DNA of 33,016 nucleotides from an uncultured Lachnospiraceae bacterium (GTDB taxonomy: Bacteria > Bacillota > Clostridia > Lachnospirales > Lachnospiraceae), in the NCBI GenBank assembly GCA_902785635.1, contig CACZZH010000005.1, positions 1 through 33,016 of the forward strand, read 5' to 3'. Of the stretch, positions 8,888 to 17,430 are shown piece after piece. Below the pieces are notes generated by a model, which was not told the DNA's origin, did not search any database, and was given only the letters and a program-made list of their open reading frames with translations. The first letter of the stretch is position 1. Every line of letters starts with the position of its first letter. Position numbers and translations under genes: made by a program.

Positions 8888-10287
8888 TTCACCCCTTCTC
8901 TGGTGTCCAGGAGTACGATTCCCATCTCCAGAAGCTGTCCGCGGATGGCATCTGCCTTTGCGAAATCCTTCGCTTTACGTGCAGCCTGACGCTCTTCGAT
9001 AAGCTTTTCGATCTCATCATCCAGGACCTCAGCCTTCTTATCCACGATCAGGCCGAGCACATCGCACAGAGAGACGATCTGCTGCTTCACTGCTTCGACA
9101 TAGGCTTTACTGCTGGTTTCCGAAACATTGGAATTGGCATATTTTACCAGATCAAATACGGCAGCAATCGCATCTGCGGTATTCAGGTCGTCATCCATCG
9201 CCTGCTCAAACTGCATCCCGAAGCCCTTTACGGTCTCCATGGAAGCTGCTTCTTCCTGCGACATGGCATCCGCTCCGGCCGCAGGGGCATTGCCTGCAAG
9301 GAACTTCAGATTGTCCACTGCATTAATGATACGCTCCAGGGCACTGTGGGCACTCTCCATCAGTTCCGCAGAGAAATTGAGCGGACTGCGGTAGTGGGCG
9401 CTCAGCATGAAGAAACGGAGGATCTGCAGATCGTACTTTTCCTTGATCTCACGTACCGTGAAGAAATTGCCCAATGACTTGGACATTTTCCGGTTGTCGA
9501 TGTTAAGGAATGCATTGTGCAGCCAGTAATGGGCAAAGGGCACACCGTTGCAGCATTCACTCTGCGCGATCTCATTCTCATGATGCGGGAACACCAGATC
9601 CTCGCCGCCGGCATGAATATCGATCGTCGAACCCAGATATTTTTTGGACATCACGGAGCACTCAATATGCCAGCCGGGACGGCCGTCGCCCCAGGGAGAA
9701 GTCCAGAAAGGCTCCCCTTCCTTCTTCGGCTTCCAGAGCACGAAATCCAGCGGATCCTCCTTCTGATCCTCACCGGTCACCAGCAGAGACCTTCCGCCGG
9801 AGCGCAGGTCATCCAGATTCTTATGGGAAAGCTTTCCGTACTGCGGATCTTTACGGGTACGGAAATAGACCGTTCCATTCACCTCATAAGCGAAGTCCTT
9901 TTCGATCAGAGTCTCGATCATCTCGATCATTCCGTCGATCTCCCGGGTCGCCCTGGGATGTGTCGTAGCCGGACGGACATTCATGTCTGCCATATCCTGT
10001 TTGCACTCTTTGATATAGCGCTCGGAGATCTCGTCGGAGCTGACGCCCTCTTCGATGGCCTTTGCGATGATCTTGTCATCCACATCGGTAAAGTTCGATA
10101 CGTAATTCACTTCAAAGCCCTTGTATTCAAAATACCTGCGGGCGGTATCGAACACGATCATCGGCCTTGCATTTCCGATATGAATAAAATTGTACACGGT
10201 CGGACCGCACACATACATGGAGACCTTCCCCGGTTCAATGGGAACGAACTCCTCTTTTTTCATGGTCAGCGTATTAAATAATTTCAT
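8872..10287 (-). CDS. cysS: Cysteine-tRNA ligase
   Basis: CysS charges tRNA-Cys in the cytoplasm. The 471-residue product is of normal length for this class I synthetase. The HIGH motif is HIGN in [11 protein letters not shown] near residue 37, the KMSKS motif is intact (KMSKSLGN near 268), and the zinc ligand Cys in CGPTVYN near 28 is present. Further zinc-site residues appear around [10 protein letters not shown] and [10 protein letters not shown]. The C-terminal helical anticodon region ends in [11 protein letters not shown] strong promoter (10322-10350) lies just upstream, partly inside the end of the PfkB gene. No T-box leader is visible: only about 30 nt separate the predicted transcription start from the ATG. 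Confidence 0.97.
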   Translation of the reverse strand: MKLFNTLTMKKEEFVPIEPGKVSMYVCGPTVYNFIHIGNARPMIVFDTARRYFEYKGFEVNYVSNFTDVDDKIIAKAIEEGVSSDEISERYIKECKQDMADMNVRPATTHPRATREIDGMIEMIETLIEKDFAYEVNGTVYFRTRKDPQYGKLSHKNLDDLRSGGRSLLVTGEDQKEDPLDFVLWKPKKEGEPFWTSPWGDGRPGWHIECSVMSKKYLGSTIDIHAGGEDLVFPHHENEIAQSECCNGVPFAHYWLHNAFLNIDNRKMSKSLGNFFTVREIKEKYDLQILRFFMLSAHYRSPLNFSAELMESAHSALERIINAVDNLKFLAGNAPAAGADAMSQEEAASMETVKGFGMQFEQAMDDDLNTADAIAAVFDLVKYANSNVSETSSKAYVEAVKQQIVSLCDVLGLIVDKKAEVLDDEIEKLIEERQAARKAKDFAKADAIRGQLLEMGIVLLDTREGVKWKRA

Positions 10288-10321
10288 TTTTCGGATCCTG
10301 CCTTCATCTTTAAATGTTTAT

Positions 10322-10350
10322 AGTCTATGCAATCCTTGCTGCTTTGTCAA
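10322..10350 (-). promoter_or_regulatory. Sigma-A promoter of the cysS-mrnC-rlmB operon
   Basis: On the minus strand a perfect TTGACA (10345-10350) and TAGACT (10322-10327) are separated by 17 bp. The -35 box overlaps the stop codon of the upstream PfkB gene, so the two operons abut. Confidence 0.8.
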
Positions 10351-11315
10351 GAAAACCGGATCTCCTGCGAAGATTTTGCGAGCAGAGCACGCACATCTGC
10401 GTCCGTGATGACATGACTGCTTGCGCCGGCATAAAGTGTATTCAGGGATCCTGCCGCACAGCCGTACCTGCACGCCACCTCAAGGCTTTCGCCGGCAAGG
10501 AGCCGCGAGATCAAAGCGGCGCACATGCAGTCGCCCGCCCCGGTGGTGTCGACCGGCGTCACATGAGGTGCCGGAATCTTTTCCATACTTTCTTTCCCGT
10601 AAATTTCACAGCCATCCGGCCCGCACTTGACCACGACCTGTCCCACGCCGCGCGACATCAGCCACCCGGCAGCCTCCTCTTTGGATTCTATTCCGGTGAG
10701 GTTCCTCAGATCATAATCGCTGGGAAGGAGGTAATCGATCATCGGGTAAAGACGTTCGATCCTCTTCGTACCTGCCTTCACGTGGCCGGAATCCAGATCC
10801 GCAAAGACCGGTATCCCTCTTTTCCTTACTTTTTCAAGGAATTCATACAGCCCGTCTTCCTCCAGAAGAGGCATCCCAAACAGGCTCCCGATCGTCACTG
10901 CACCGCAGTCTTCCGGTATGTCCTTCGGAAGATCTTCTTTCGTCATCATGGAATGGACTCCTGCGGCGGAGAAGATCCTCCGCTCTCCCTTTGCATTGAT
11001 CAGGAGAAGCGCTGTTCCTGTGGCAGCATCGCCACGAATCCCCGAGAGGGTAATATCCACTCCTCTGCCTTCCAGAGAAGCCCGGACCGTATCTCCTCCC
11101 GTATCCCTGCCGAGAACTCCGCAGAAGTATGTCTTTACACCCAGAGACGCCAGATGCATGCACTGGTTCGCTCCATCGCCGCCTACCTGGAGTGAAATGC
11201 TCCCGATCCGCTGTTTTTCTTTCCATACACCGGGTTCCGGAATCGGCATACCGGTAATATCCAAAACACCGATTCCGATGCACAGCACCGATCTATCTGC
11301 CGCCGAGCGAGCCAT
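10347..11315 (-). CDS. PfkB-family carbohydrate or nucleoside kinase
   Basis: A ribokinase-fold kinase of 322 residues from the chosen start. It shows the N-terminal PfkB substrate region (VGGDGANQCMHLASLGVKT, with the Gly-Gly and Asn typical of the family). The second signature is DTTGAGDCMCAALISRLL near residue 250, which carries the catalytic Asp and the anion hole. The start MARSAADRS is favoured because AGGAG lies 9 nt upstream; a longer open frame adds 23 residues without a good ribosome binding site. This start overlaps the end of the preceding kinase gene by 23 nt, so the two are probably translationally coupled. Phosphate acceptors in this family range from ribose and fructose to nucleosides, and the sequence does not decide between them. 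Confidence 0.85.
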   Translation of the reverse strand: MARSAADRSVLCIGIGVLDITGMPIPEPGVWKEKQRIGSISLQVGGDGANQCMHLASLGVKTYFCGVLGRDTGGDTVRASLEGRGVDITLSGIRGDAATGTALLLINAKGERRIFSAAGVHSMMTKEDLPKDIPEDCGAVTIGSLFGMPLLEEDGLYEFLEKVRKRGIPVFADLDSGHVKAGTKRIERLYPMIDYLLPSDYDLRNLTGIESKEEAAGWLMSRGVGQVVVKCGPDGCEIYGKESMEKIPAPHVTPVDTTGAGDCMCAALISRLLAGESLEVACRYGCAAGSLNTLYAGASSHVITDADVRALLAKSSQEIRFS

Positions 11316-11895
11316 TTTCTCCATCTCCTCTTTCCTGTGATCCCAGATATCTGCCAAGCTCCTGTATCCATTCCGGCCGGTCATCTCCCATCAGAATCAG
11401 ATCTCCGTTTCGGTATGCTCCGACTTCACGAAAACCGTTCTCATTATCATAAAACTCCGCTTCGCTGCAGTATGGAAGAATCCGGGAAAGGTTCTCAAAG
11501 CGTTTTTCAAATCTTCTGCGTACATCCTGCTCCGGTATCGAATGCCCACCCTTTCTCACACGGTTCCGGATACGCCAGATACTTTCCTGAGCTGTGTCCA
11601 GTCCGATGTAATAAAGCCGGATCACATATCCCTTTTCATTCGCCTGACGCACGTTCGAGAGAATTCGATGACCGGAAAGAGTGGTTTCCTGGGTAAAACA
11701 GATCCCCTTTTCCAGACAGTCATCGATCAGGGTAAGTGCTTTTTTCCCGCCTTCAATCGCATTGCCGCCGCACTGTGCGATCAATCTGTCCACATCGATG
11801 ATCTTTCCCAGATCCGTCTTCTGTGTTCGCAGGACACCTGTAAAACTGCTTTTGCCGACACCGTTCACACCGGCGATCAACGTATAGATCTTCAT
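11293..11895 (-). CDS. Zeta-toxin-like P-loop kinase
   Basis: A 200-residue P-loop protein with Walker A GVNGVGKSS near residues 9-17, an Asp-Arg pair (DVDR near 34-37), TQETTLSG near 70, and an Arg-rich region (RNRVRKGGHSIPEQDVRRRFEKR near 110-132). This matches the zeta-toxin/UDP-GlcNAc-kinase-like family, many of whose chromosomal members are not known toxins. No epsilon-type antitoxin gene is next to it, which argues against a classical toxin-antitoxin pair. The ATG at 11895 is preferred; a TTG two codons earlier is possible. GGTGAG serves as a weak ribosome binding site. It lies 18 nt after the ABC transporter stop and overlaps the PfkB start, so it sits in the middle of an operon. Confidence 0.75.
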   Translation of the reverse strand: MKIYTLIAGVNGVGKSSFTGVLRTQKTDLGKIIDVDRLIAQCGGNAIEGGKKALTLIDDCLEKGICFTQETTLSGHRILSNVRQANEKGYVIRLYYIGLDTAQESIWRIRNRVRKGGHSIPEQDVRRRFEKRFENLSRILPYCSEAEFYDNENGFREVGAYRNGDLILMGDDRPEWIQELGRYLGSQERGDGENGSLGGR

Positions 11896-11913
11896 TTTCA
11901 ACTCACCATATAG

Positions 11914-14808
11914 TTATTCACTGCGCAGCGCTGCCACCGGATCCTGCCTTGCCGCCTGACGGGATGGGATAAACCCGCCGATAAAAGTGAGCAGGATGCA
12001 TAAAAGCACCAGAATCATTCCTGCACCGGGCGGAAGAAAGGCTCTTACTCCTTCCTGTCCGGACAGATCCCGGATGACATGGTTGATCGGAATCTGAAGG
12101 ATCAGTGTCAGCAGAATGCCGAATGCTCCGGCCAGCATACCGATGATAAAGGTCTCAGCATTGAACACCTCGGTGATATTGCGTTTAGATGCCCCCATTG
12201 CCCGCAGGATACCGATCTCTTTGCGCCGTTCCAGCACAGAGATATAGGTAATGATCCCGATCATGATGGAGGATACCACCAGGGATACTGCAACAAACGC
12301 GATCAGCACGTAGGTGATCACATCAATGATCGTTGTGACAGAAGACATCAGCGACCCGACATAATCCGTATACGAGATCACCTTGTCCTCATGACCTTCC
12401 TCCTCCATGGCTGCATTATAGGCGTCCAGAAGGCGGATCACCTCGTTCTTGCTGTCAAAATCATTGGGATAGATCGTTATCCGCATCGGCACATCCGGAT
12501 CCGCATATCCAAATCTGCTCAGATTTCCGTTATAATTGGCTGCCTGCGCCGCTGCACGCGCCGCAAACATCTGCTGCATCTCATCCTCGTCCATGGCGAA
12601 TGAGATCACATCCTGCATTTTTTCCTCATCGATCTCGATCAGGTCCATCAGCAGCGGGAGTCCGGCTTCCACCATCTTCTGCAGCGTTTCCGACTTACCG
12701 GTACGGGAAAACTCCCGCAGGATCCGTACCAGACGTTTCGTTGTAAGCCTTGTTTCATCCGTCTCCAGTTCGTCCATCGCATCCCATCGCACAGAAACCG
12801 CATCCGGGAGATTCTCCGGATGGATCTCCAGCATATCCAGGAAAGACATTTCCGCGGAAGGATCCGTCTGTCCAAACCGGATTCCGGTGAGAACATCTGT
12901 TTCCTCGTCTTCCATCTGAGCGCGTACCAGAGAACTGTTCTCAGCCTGTTTCATCAGCCGCTTCAGAAGTGCCGCCGGATATTCAATACCCAGCTCCAGC
13001 AGGCCGAAGGATACATCTTCTGCAGGTTTTGCCACGCCCACGATCCGCATCTCTTCCGCATCTGCAAGAAGCTTTTTCATCTTCTTCTCATCCCCGGAAA
13101 CGTCCAGCCACAGGCCCATCTTCTTATCATATTTATAATGCTCGTATGCAGGCAGAAGCCGGAAGGAGATCCCGAGGAATTCCTCCGGTTCGAACACCCT
13201 GCTCGCCTCCAGCGTTCCTGTGGAGCCAGTCCCGGCTACGACGCCGGCGATCTGCTCGTTCAGCGTGTCGGAGTCTTTCAGGCCCATCGTGTAGAGAAGC
13301 ATATCCGGAATACCTCCGGAACCCGTAAGCACCAGAACACAGTCTGTATCCTTTTTCGGCCAGCTACCTGCCAGCAGTGTATAATCCTTTTCATACAGAT
13401 CCGTATTCTCAGGGAGCGGACGAAACACCTCATTCATGCTGTAGGATGCCATGGCTCCCGTAAGGCTGTCATCCGTAGTGATTCCAAAGGCTGCCATCGT
13501 CTGGTCCGGATTGACCTGCCGGTAGCCATCCTCCTCGAGGCGGTAGATCTGCGGGCTGATTCCATAGCTGTAATCAATACCCCGGGTATATTCTTCCATC
13601 CCGCTGTAACCGCTCTCAAACCACCGCTTCAGGGATGCCAGGTCATTGACTCTTGCGGAGGCAAGCATGCCTCCCATCATCTGCTCCTCCGTGACCTTGC
13701 CGGGATCATCCGACCTCTCACCTGCGCTCTGCCGCATTGCCGCAAAGGTCAGCATCGTTTCTTCCATGGAAAACGCACTGCTGGTGAGCTCGATGGGATA
13801 CTGGCTCAGCGAATCCCGCTCCATCTTCCGGATGTAGTCGTTTGCCCCGTTTGACAGTGAGAGGATCAGCGCGATTCCCACGATTCCGATGGAAGCGGCA
13901 AATGCGACCAGAATCGTCCTCGCTTTTTTGGAATACAGATTTGAGACCGACAGAGACATCGCGGTGAGGAAGGACATGGACGGTTTGCGCAGCTTTTTTC
14001 CGCCTGCTGCACTGCCGTATCCGGATCTTTCTCCTGCTGCAGCTCCCGGGCCTTTTCCATTGAATCCATCGCTGTGATAAGCCGTATGCTCCGCGGCAGC
14101 GTTTTCATCTACTGCCGGTTCCGCCTCCGGATCATAGGGCAGGGTGTCATCCGTGATCTTTCCGTCGCGCAGCCGCACGATCCGCGTCGCATAACGCGCA
14201 GCAAGATCCGGATTATGCGTCACCATTACGACCAGATGATCCCGGGATACTTCTTTGAGCAGTTCCATTACCTGCTCGCCCGTATCGGAATCGAGCGCTC
14301 CGGTCGGTTCATCGGCAAGCAAAACAGACGGTTCATTGACCAGCGCCCGGGCGATCGCGACCCTCTGCATCTGTCCTCCGGACAGCTGCATGGGTTTTTT
14401 CTGCGCCTGCTCCAGAAGGCCGACACGATCCAGGGCTTCCTTTGCCCTTTCACGCCGCTCTCCTGCGCTCACCCCTGACAGTGTCATGGCAAGCTCAACG
14501 TTGGAAAGAATCGTCTGATGTGGGATCAGATTGTAGCTTTGAAAAATAAAGCCTATGGTATGGTTGCGGTATGTATCCCAGTCGCGGCTGCCATAGCTGC
14601 TGGTCGGGACAGAGCGGATCGTCATCTCTCCCGAATCGTACCGGTCGAGTCCTCCGATCACATTGAGCAGCGTTGTCTTTCCTGAACCGCTCGGTCCCAG
14701 AATTGCCACAAATTCCCGTTCGCGGAAGGAAATGGAGACCCCGTCCAGAGCTTTCTGGACCAGGCTTCCGGTACGATACTCTTTATGTACATTTCTGATC
14801 GTGAGCAT
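11914..14808 (-). CDS. ABC transporter, fused ATPase and FtsX/MacB-type permease
   Basis: A 964-residue fusion. The N-terminal ATPase has Walker A GPSGSGKT (38-45), the signature LSGGQMQ near 142, Walker B VLLADEP followed by the D-loop TGALD, and the switch His in VMVTHN. A low-complexity Gly/Ala/Pro linker (about 230-280) leads to the first membrane segment (ARTILVAFAASIGIVGIALI, about 293-312). A very large outside domain of about 500 residues follows, then three more membrane segments in the last 130 residues, ending in the MacB-typical SRQAARQDPVAALRSE. Transporters of this type are mechanotransducers that export peptides, lipids or antibiotics, or act on the cell envelope. No outer membrane partner is expected in a Firmicute. 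It begins 6 nt after the small acidic protein's stop, with a weak ribosome binding site, so its translation is probably coupled to that gene. Confidence 0.92.
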   Translation of the reverse strand: MLTIRNVHKEYRTGSLVQKALDGVSISFREREFVAILGPSGSGKTTLLNVIGGLDRYDSGEMTIRSVPTSSYGSRDWDTYRNHTIGFIFQSYNLIPHQTILSNVELAMTLSGVSAGERRERAKEALDRVGLLEQAQKKPMQLSGGQMQRVAIARALVNEPSVLLADEPTGALDSDTGEQVMELLKEVSRDHLVVMVTHNPDLAARYATRIVRLRDGKITDDTLPYDPEAEPAVDENAAAEHTAYHSDGFNGKGPGAAAGERSGYGSAAGGKKLRKPSMSFLTAMSLSVSNLYSKKARTILVAFAASIGIVGIALILSLSNGANDYIRKMERDSLSQYPIELTSSAFSMEETMLTFAAMRQSAGERSDDPGKVTEEQMMGGMLASARVNDLASLKRWFESGYSGMEEYTRGIDYSYGISPQIYRLEEDGYRQVNPDQTMAAFGITTDDSLTGAMASYSMNEVFRPLPENTDLYEKDYTLLAGSWPKKDTDCVLVLTGSGGIPDMLLYTMGLKDSDTLNEQIAGVVAGTGSTGTLEASRVFEPEEFLGISFRLLPAYEHYKYDKKMGLWLDVSGDEKKMKKLLADAEEMRIVGVAKPAEDVSFGLLELGIEYPAALLKRLMKQAENSSLVRAQMEDEETDVLTGIRFGQTDPSAEMSFLDMLEIHPENLPDAVSVRWDAMDELETDETRLTTKRLVRILREFSRTGKSETLQKMVEAGLPLLMDLIEIDEEKMQDVISFAMDEDEMQQMFAARAAAQAANYNGNLSRFGYADPDVPMRITIYPNDFDSKNEVIRLLDAYNAAMEEEGHEDKVISYTDYVGSLMSSVTTIIDVITYVLIAFVAVSLVVSSIMIGIITYISVLERRKEIGILRAMGASKRNITEVFNAETFIIGMLAGAFGILLTLILQIPINHVIRDLSGQEGVRAFLPPGAGMILVLLCILLTFIGGFIPSRQAARQDPVAALRSE

Positions 14809-14814
14809 AAATGA

Positions 14815-15168
14815 TTATTCCGCTGCTGTTTCTGTGCTTTCTTCCGTGGCCTCTTCCAGTGCTTCCTCAGGAACTGCTTCCGTTTCCGCCTCTTTGCCGA
14901 AATGGTCATGGATATCCTGCTTTGTATTGTCTACGATCTCGTTCACATCGTCGATGAACTTTTCGGCATCCTGAACACGCTCATCCTTGCGGATCTCCTC
15001 CACGACATCGTCCACGATCGCCGCGGATTCATCCACGATCACATCCATGTGCTCCTGGACCTTCTGCTGAAGTTCGGAGTCCGTTTTTTTGTCCGGATTG
15101 TTCCAGCTTGCCCCCAGGGAAAAGGCAAAAACAAATGTGAAAAACCCGCTTAAAAGTCTCCAGAACAT
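14815..15168 (-). CDS. Small acidic exported or membrane-anchored protein
   Basis: A 117-residue protein I do not recognise. It starts with a hydrophobic segment (LLSGFFTFVFAFSLGA, about residues 5-20) that could be a signal peptide with cleavage near LGA-S, or a membrane anchor. The rest is charged and largely helical (ELQQKVQEHMDVIVDESAAIVDD...), ending in a Glu/Thr/Ala tail from about residue 90. No lipobox cysteine is present. A good ribosome binding site (AAAGGAG) precedes the ATG by about 12 nt. It is the first gene of the operon with the ABC transporter, so an accessory role on the outside face of that transporter is a reasonable guess, not a demonstrated one. Confidence 0.7.
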   Translation of the reverse strand: MFWRLLSGFFTFVFAFSLGASWNNPDKKTDSELQQKVQEHMDVIVDESAAIVDDVVEEIRKDERVQDAEKFIDDVNEIVDNTKQDIHDHFGKEAETEAVPEEALEEATEESTETAAE

Positions 15169-15249
15169 AACGCTTCAAACTCCTTTCGTATACTCTGCTT
15201 TGTGCGCTTTTGCGCTGTTATTCCGCCTGAAAAACAGAAAACACCGGGG

Positions 15250-15318
15250 AAAGGACCGTGTCCTTTTCGGTGGTTCCCTGATGTTTTGAATCGTACCATA
15301 TTTTTGGTTTCATGTAAA
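15250..15318 (-). promoter_or_regulatory. Promoter and leader hairpin of the ABC transporter operon
   Basis: On the minus strand TTTACA (15313-15318) and TACGAT (15290-15295) are 17 bp apart. The resulting leader of about 115 nt holds a small stable hairpin, AAAGGAC-3 nt-GTCCTTT (15250-15266). It has no T-tract, so it is more likely a leader structure than a terminator. The -10 box is imperfect. Confidence 0.5.
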
Positions 15319-15331
15319 GGAATCATCGCAG

Positions 15332-15360
15332 CTGCCCGGCCCTTTCGGCCTGCCGGGCAG
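15332..15360 (-). terminator. GC-rich hairpin after the FGGY kinase gene
   Basis: CTGCCCGGC and GCCGGGCAG form a perfect 9-bp stem, with two extra inner pairs closing a GAAA tetraloop on the minus strand and a 3-nt bulge. It lies about 20 bp after the kinase stop. No U-tract follows, so termination strength is uncertain, but no other function is evident. Confidence 0.55.
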
Positions 15361-15379
15361 TTACGAAGCATTCAGGTTT

Positions 15380-16705
15380 TCAGCCGCGCTTTTTCGCCGC
15401 TGATGCAGCCGATACCGCAGCCCCGCTGGCTGCTTCCTCTTCATAAGGCGACAGCTCCAGTTTACTTCCGAACATATCACTGAATATCGCCTGGAGCGTC
15501 TTATTTCTCCGTACACCGTTGCCGGACCCCAGAAGCCTGTTCACACGGATGCCTGTCCCCTCATGGATCAGACTGTACATATCATACAGTTCCTGTGCGA
15601 TGCCTGTGAGCACACCGATGATCATGCTCTGCGGCGTGTAGTTATCCTCGCTCAGGCCGGTGATGCTCCCCCGCACATTCGGATCCGTGCGCGTCCCCTT
15701 GAACTTGGTGACCACATTCATATGATCCGCATGCAGATCCACTCCGCGGATGAGTTCCTCCATCACAGCGTACTGCTCCCTGTCTTCCGCACCCAGTGCC
15801 TTCGCGTAAGCGCGGAAGAACTTCTCCAGGATCGCATAGGAGCGTCCGCCGCACAGGGAGCTCCCCGCCAGCAGATATTTTCCGTCCACATACGGCCTGG
15901 ATTCGATGCCCGGCGCTTCAAAAAACACATCCGAAAGGACCGAGCTCTGGCCTCCCGTCCCGACATTCAGAAGCCAGCACTCCTTTTCCATTCCCACAGA
16001 TCCCATAAAGCTCGCCTGATTATCCCCCAGAGCAACGCTCACCGGAAGACCGCGGTATTCCCCCAGGATCGCCAGTGCATCCGTCACTTCGGGCAGCATG
16101 CCCACATCCATACCGCAGCTGCGGATCACATCCTTTCGGAAACCGCCTTTTTCACTGTCATACAGACCAAAGCTCGCTGCATTGCTGCTGTGAACAAGAG
16201 GACGCTTCCGGCCGGTAAGCTGCATCCCCAGATGATCCTCTATCGTACACAGACATTTTGCCCCGGCCGGTACATTTCCCGTCTTCGTATGGTACAGATT
16301 GGTGATCAGCCCAAATCCGGTGGCCGCCGGCAGACCGTATTCATCCCGAAGCCATTCTACCGTCGTCTTTCCGCCCAGGCATTCAACAGGCAGATCGCCG
16401 CTTCCGTCCTGCCACGTGTACAGCGGACTTATACATCTGCCTTCTTCATCCAGATAAAGGATCCCATGCATCTGTCCTGTCAGTCCGATCGCTTCCACAT
16501 CCGGATGCTGCTCCAGCAGCTCATCCACAAGCGCCTTTGCCTTTGGAATGATCACCGAGACATCCTGAATACGCTCCCAGTCCTTTCCGGTATCAATAAA
16601 GCTTCCATTCGCGATCGTCCTCGCCTGCACGACCGATCTGCTCTGATTATCCAGTACCACACCGCTGATCGTAGTTGTCCCAATGTCCAGTCCGATTGTT
16701 TTCAT
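15380..16705 (-). CDS. FGGY-family carbohydrate kinase, sedoheptulokinase-like
   Basis: A 441-residue two-domain sugar kinase of the FGGY/actin-fold group. The N-terminal phosphate-1 motif is GLDIGTTTISGVV (residues 4-16). LTGQMHGILYLDEEG near 77 and YTWQDGSGD near 95 resemble sedoheptulokinase and xylulokinase. The conserved Asp-Asn of the second domain appears in ALGDNQASFMG, the adenosine-binding loop in LLNVGTGGQ, and LLGSGNGVRRNKTLQ near 393 is the C-terminal ATP signature. I prefer the start MKTIGLD, with AGAGGA 8 nt upstream, over an in-frame ATG seven codons earlier. The gene stands alone, with no sugar transporter or isomerase nearby, so the substrate rests on family resemblance only. 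The closest family by eye is sedoheptulokinase. Confidence 0.82.
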   Translation of the reverse strand: MKTIGLDIGTTTISGVVLDNQSRSVVQARTIANGSFIDTGKDWERIQDVSVIIPKAKALVDELLEQHPDVEAIGLTGQMHGILYLDEEGRCISPLYTWQDGSGDLPVECLGGKTTVEWLRDEYGLPAATGFGLITNLYHTKTGNVPAGAKCLCTIEDHLGMQLTGRKRPLVHSSNAASFGLYDSEKGGFRKDVIRSCGMDVGMLPEVTDALAILGEYRGLPVSVALGDNQASFMGSVGMEKECWLLNVGTGGQSSVLSDVFFEAPGIESRPYVDGKYLLAGSSLCGGRSYAILEKFFRAYAKALGAEDREQYAVMEELIRGVDLHADHMNVVTKFKGTRTDPNVRGSITGLSEDNYTPQSMIIGVLTGIAQELYDMYSLIHEGTGIRVNRLLGSGNGVRRNKTLQAIFSDMFGSKLELSPYEEEAASGAAVSAASAAKKRG

Positions 16706-16732
16706 AATCCGTTCCTCTTGATTCATGAGAAT

Positions 16733-16793
16733 TTATCAGTTAACCGGCAAATCATACTGATAAAATTATAATCTTTTCATAAATCTGAGTCAA
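16733..16793 (-). promoter_or_regulatory. Promoter of the FGGY kinase with operator-like inverted repeat
   Basis: On the minus strand TTGACT (16788-16793) and a perfect TATAAT (16765-16770) are 17 bp apart. Just downstream, over the expected transcription start, TTATCAGT (16733-16740) and ACTGATAA (16756-16763) form an 8-bp inverted repeat with a 15-nt spacer. The location fits an operator for a sugar-responsive repressor. A leader RNA hairpin is the alternative. Confidence 0.75.
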
Positions 16794-16794
16794 T

Positions 16795-16819
16795 GGGACA
16801 GTGCGCGGTTCTCTGTCCC
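16795..16819. repeat. Diverged copy of the 25-bp GGGACAG/CTGTCCC palindromic repeat
   Basis: This 25-mer begins GGGACAG, contains CGGTTCT and ends CTGTCCC. It matches the repeats at 31476-31593 at 22 of 25 positions; the differences are at positions 8, 10 and 11. The 7-bp arms are intact. It sits between the marR stop and the FGGY kinase promoter. Confidence 0.8.
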
Positions 16820-16839
16820 GCCCACCGTCTTTTCTCCAA

Positions 16840-17277
16840 CTATTCTGCTCCCAGTATCTTATACAAAAGCTGATAGAGCATAAATCCCTCTTCCTGAGTA
16901 AGCGGTATGCATCCGCCGACTTCACCGGGTATCGCCTTTGCCTGTTCCGCGAGATTCCTTCCCTTTTCCGTAAGGGTAACGATCACGCTCCTCTCATCTG
17001 CTTTGCTCCGTTCCCGGGTCAGATACCCTGCGCTCTCCAGCTTCTTGAGCATTGGCGTAAGGGTGCCGTTGTCCAGATGAAGCCGCTCCCCGATGGAACC
17101 CACCGGAAGATGATCCTCCTCCCACAGCACCATGAACAGAATGTACTGTGTATAGGTAAGCCCCAGAGGTTTCAGATACGGCGTATAAAGGCCCGTGATC
17201 TTCCTGGCCGCCGCATAAAGCGGAAAACACAGCTGATTTTCCAGTTTTAATGACGCTTTTTCCTGTTCTGTCATCAT
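16840..17277 (-). CDS. MarR-family regulator, OhrR-like organic peroxide sensor
   Basis: A 145-residue winged-helix repressor. The N-terminal LENQLCFPLYAAARKITGLY matches the OhrR subfamily, in which the Cys (here C17, counted from the first Met) is the single peroxidatic sensor residue. The following Tyr residues (YTPYLKPLGLTYTQY) are those that contact the oxidised Cys. The helix-turn-helix lies around GSIGERLHLDNGTLTPMLKKLESAGYLTRE, and the wing around KADERSVIVTLTEKG. OhrR proteins leave DNA on reaction with organic hydroperoxides. GAGG lies 8 nt before the start. The nearby glutathione peroxidase gene is the likely target, in place of the usual ohr gene. A perfect palindrome TGGTAT-g-ATACCA (17314-17326) lies upstream as a possible own operator. 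Confidence 0.88.
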   Translation of the reverse strand: MMTEQEKASLKLENQLCFPLYAAARKITGLYTPYLKPLGLTYTQYILFMVLWEEDHLPVGSIGERLHLDNGTLTPMLKKLESAGYLTRERSKADERSVIVTLTEKGRNLAEQAKAIPGEVGGCIPLTQEEGFMLYQLLYKILGAE

Positions 17278-17293
17278 TCTTTTCCTCTGCCTG

Positions 17294-17418
17294 GCGCATA
17301 TGCTGCGCTATAATGGTATGATACCAGGGTCAAAAGCCTCGTTCCACGGCAAGCACTCTTGCCGGTGGGACAGAGGGTTATTGACCCGCCCCTGCATGAG
17401 CAAGTAGTGGGGAAGGGG
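17294..17418. repeat. Structured intergenic element A
   Basis: This fills the gap between the glutathione peroxidase stop and the marR start. It has three recognisable parts, also found in element B at 18478-18702. One end block is GCGCATATGCTGC (17294-17306) followed by GCTATAATGGTAT. The middle is a hairpin with outer arms GGGTCAA (17327-17333) and TTGACCC (17381-17387) and an inner hairpin CGGCAAG-CACT-CTTGCCG (17347-17364). The other end block starts GCCCCTGCATGAGCAAG (17388-17418). It may carry a marR promoter on the minus strand (TTGACC, about 15 bp, TATAGC). Its nature, as structured RNA or mobile repeat, is unknown. Confidence 0.7.
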
Positions 17419-17430
17419 CCACAGGAGGCT

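Noticed and set aside
10288..10346. T-box riboswitch upstream of cysS
   Set aside because: The predicted leader is only about 30 nt, far too short, and no terminator or T-box consensus is visible.
11293..11895. Reading the zeta-like gene as a toxin-antitoxin system
   Set aside because: No small epsilon-like antitoxin gene is adjacent; both neighbours are enzyme or transporter genes. The family also contains plain kinases.
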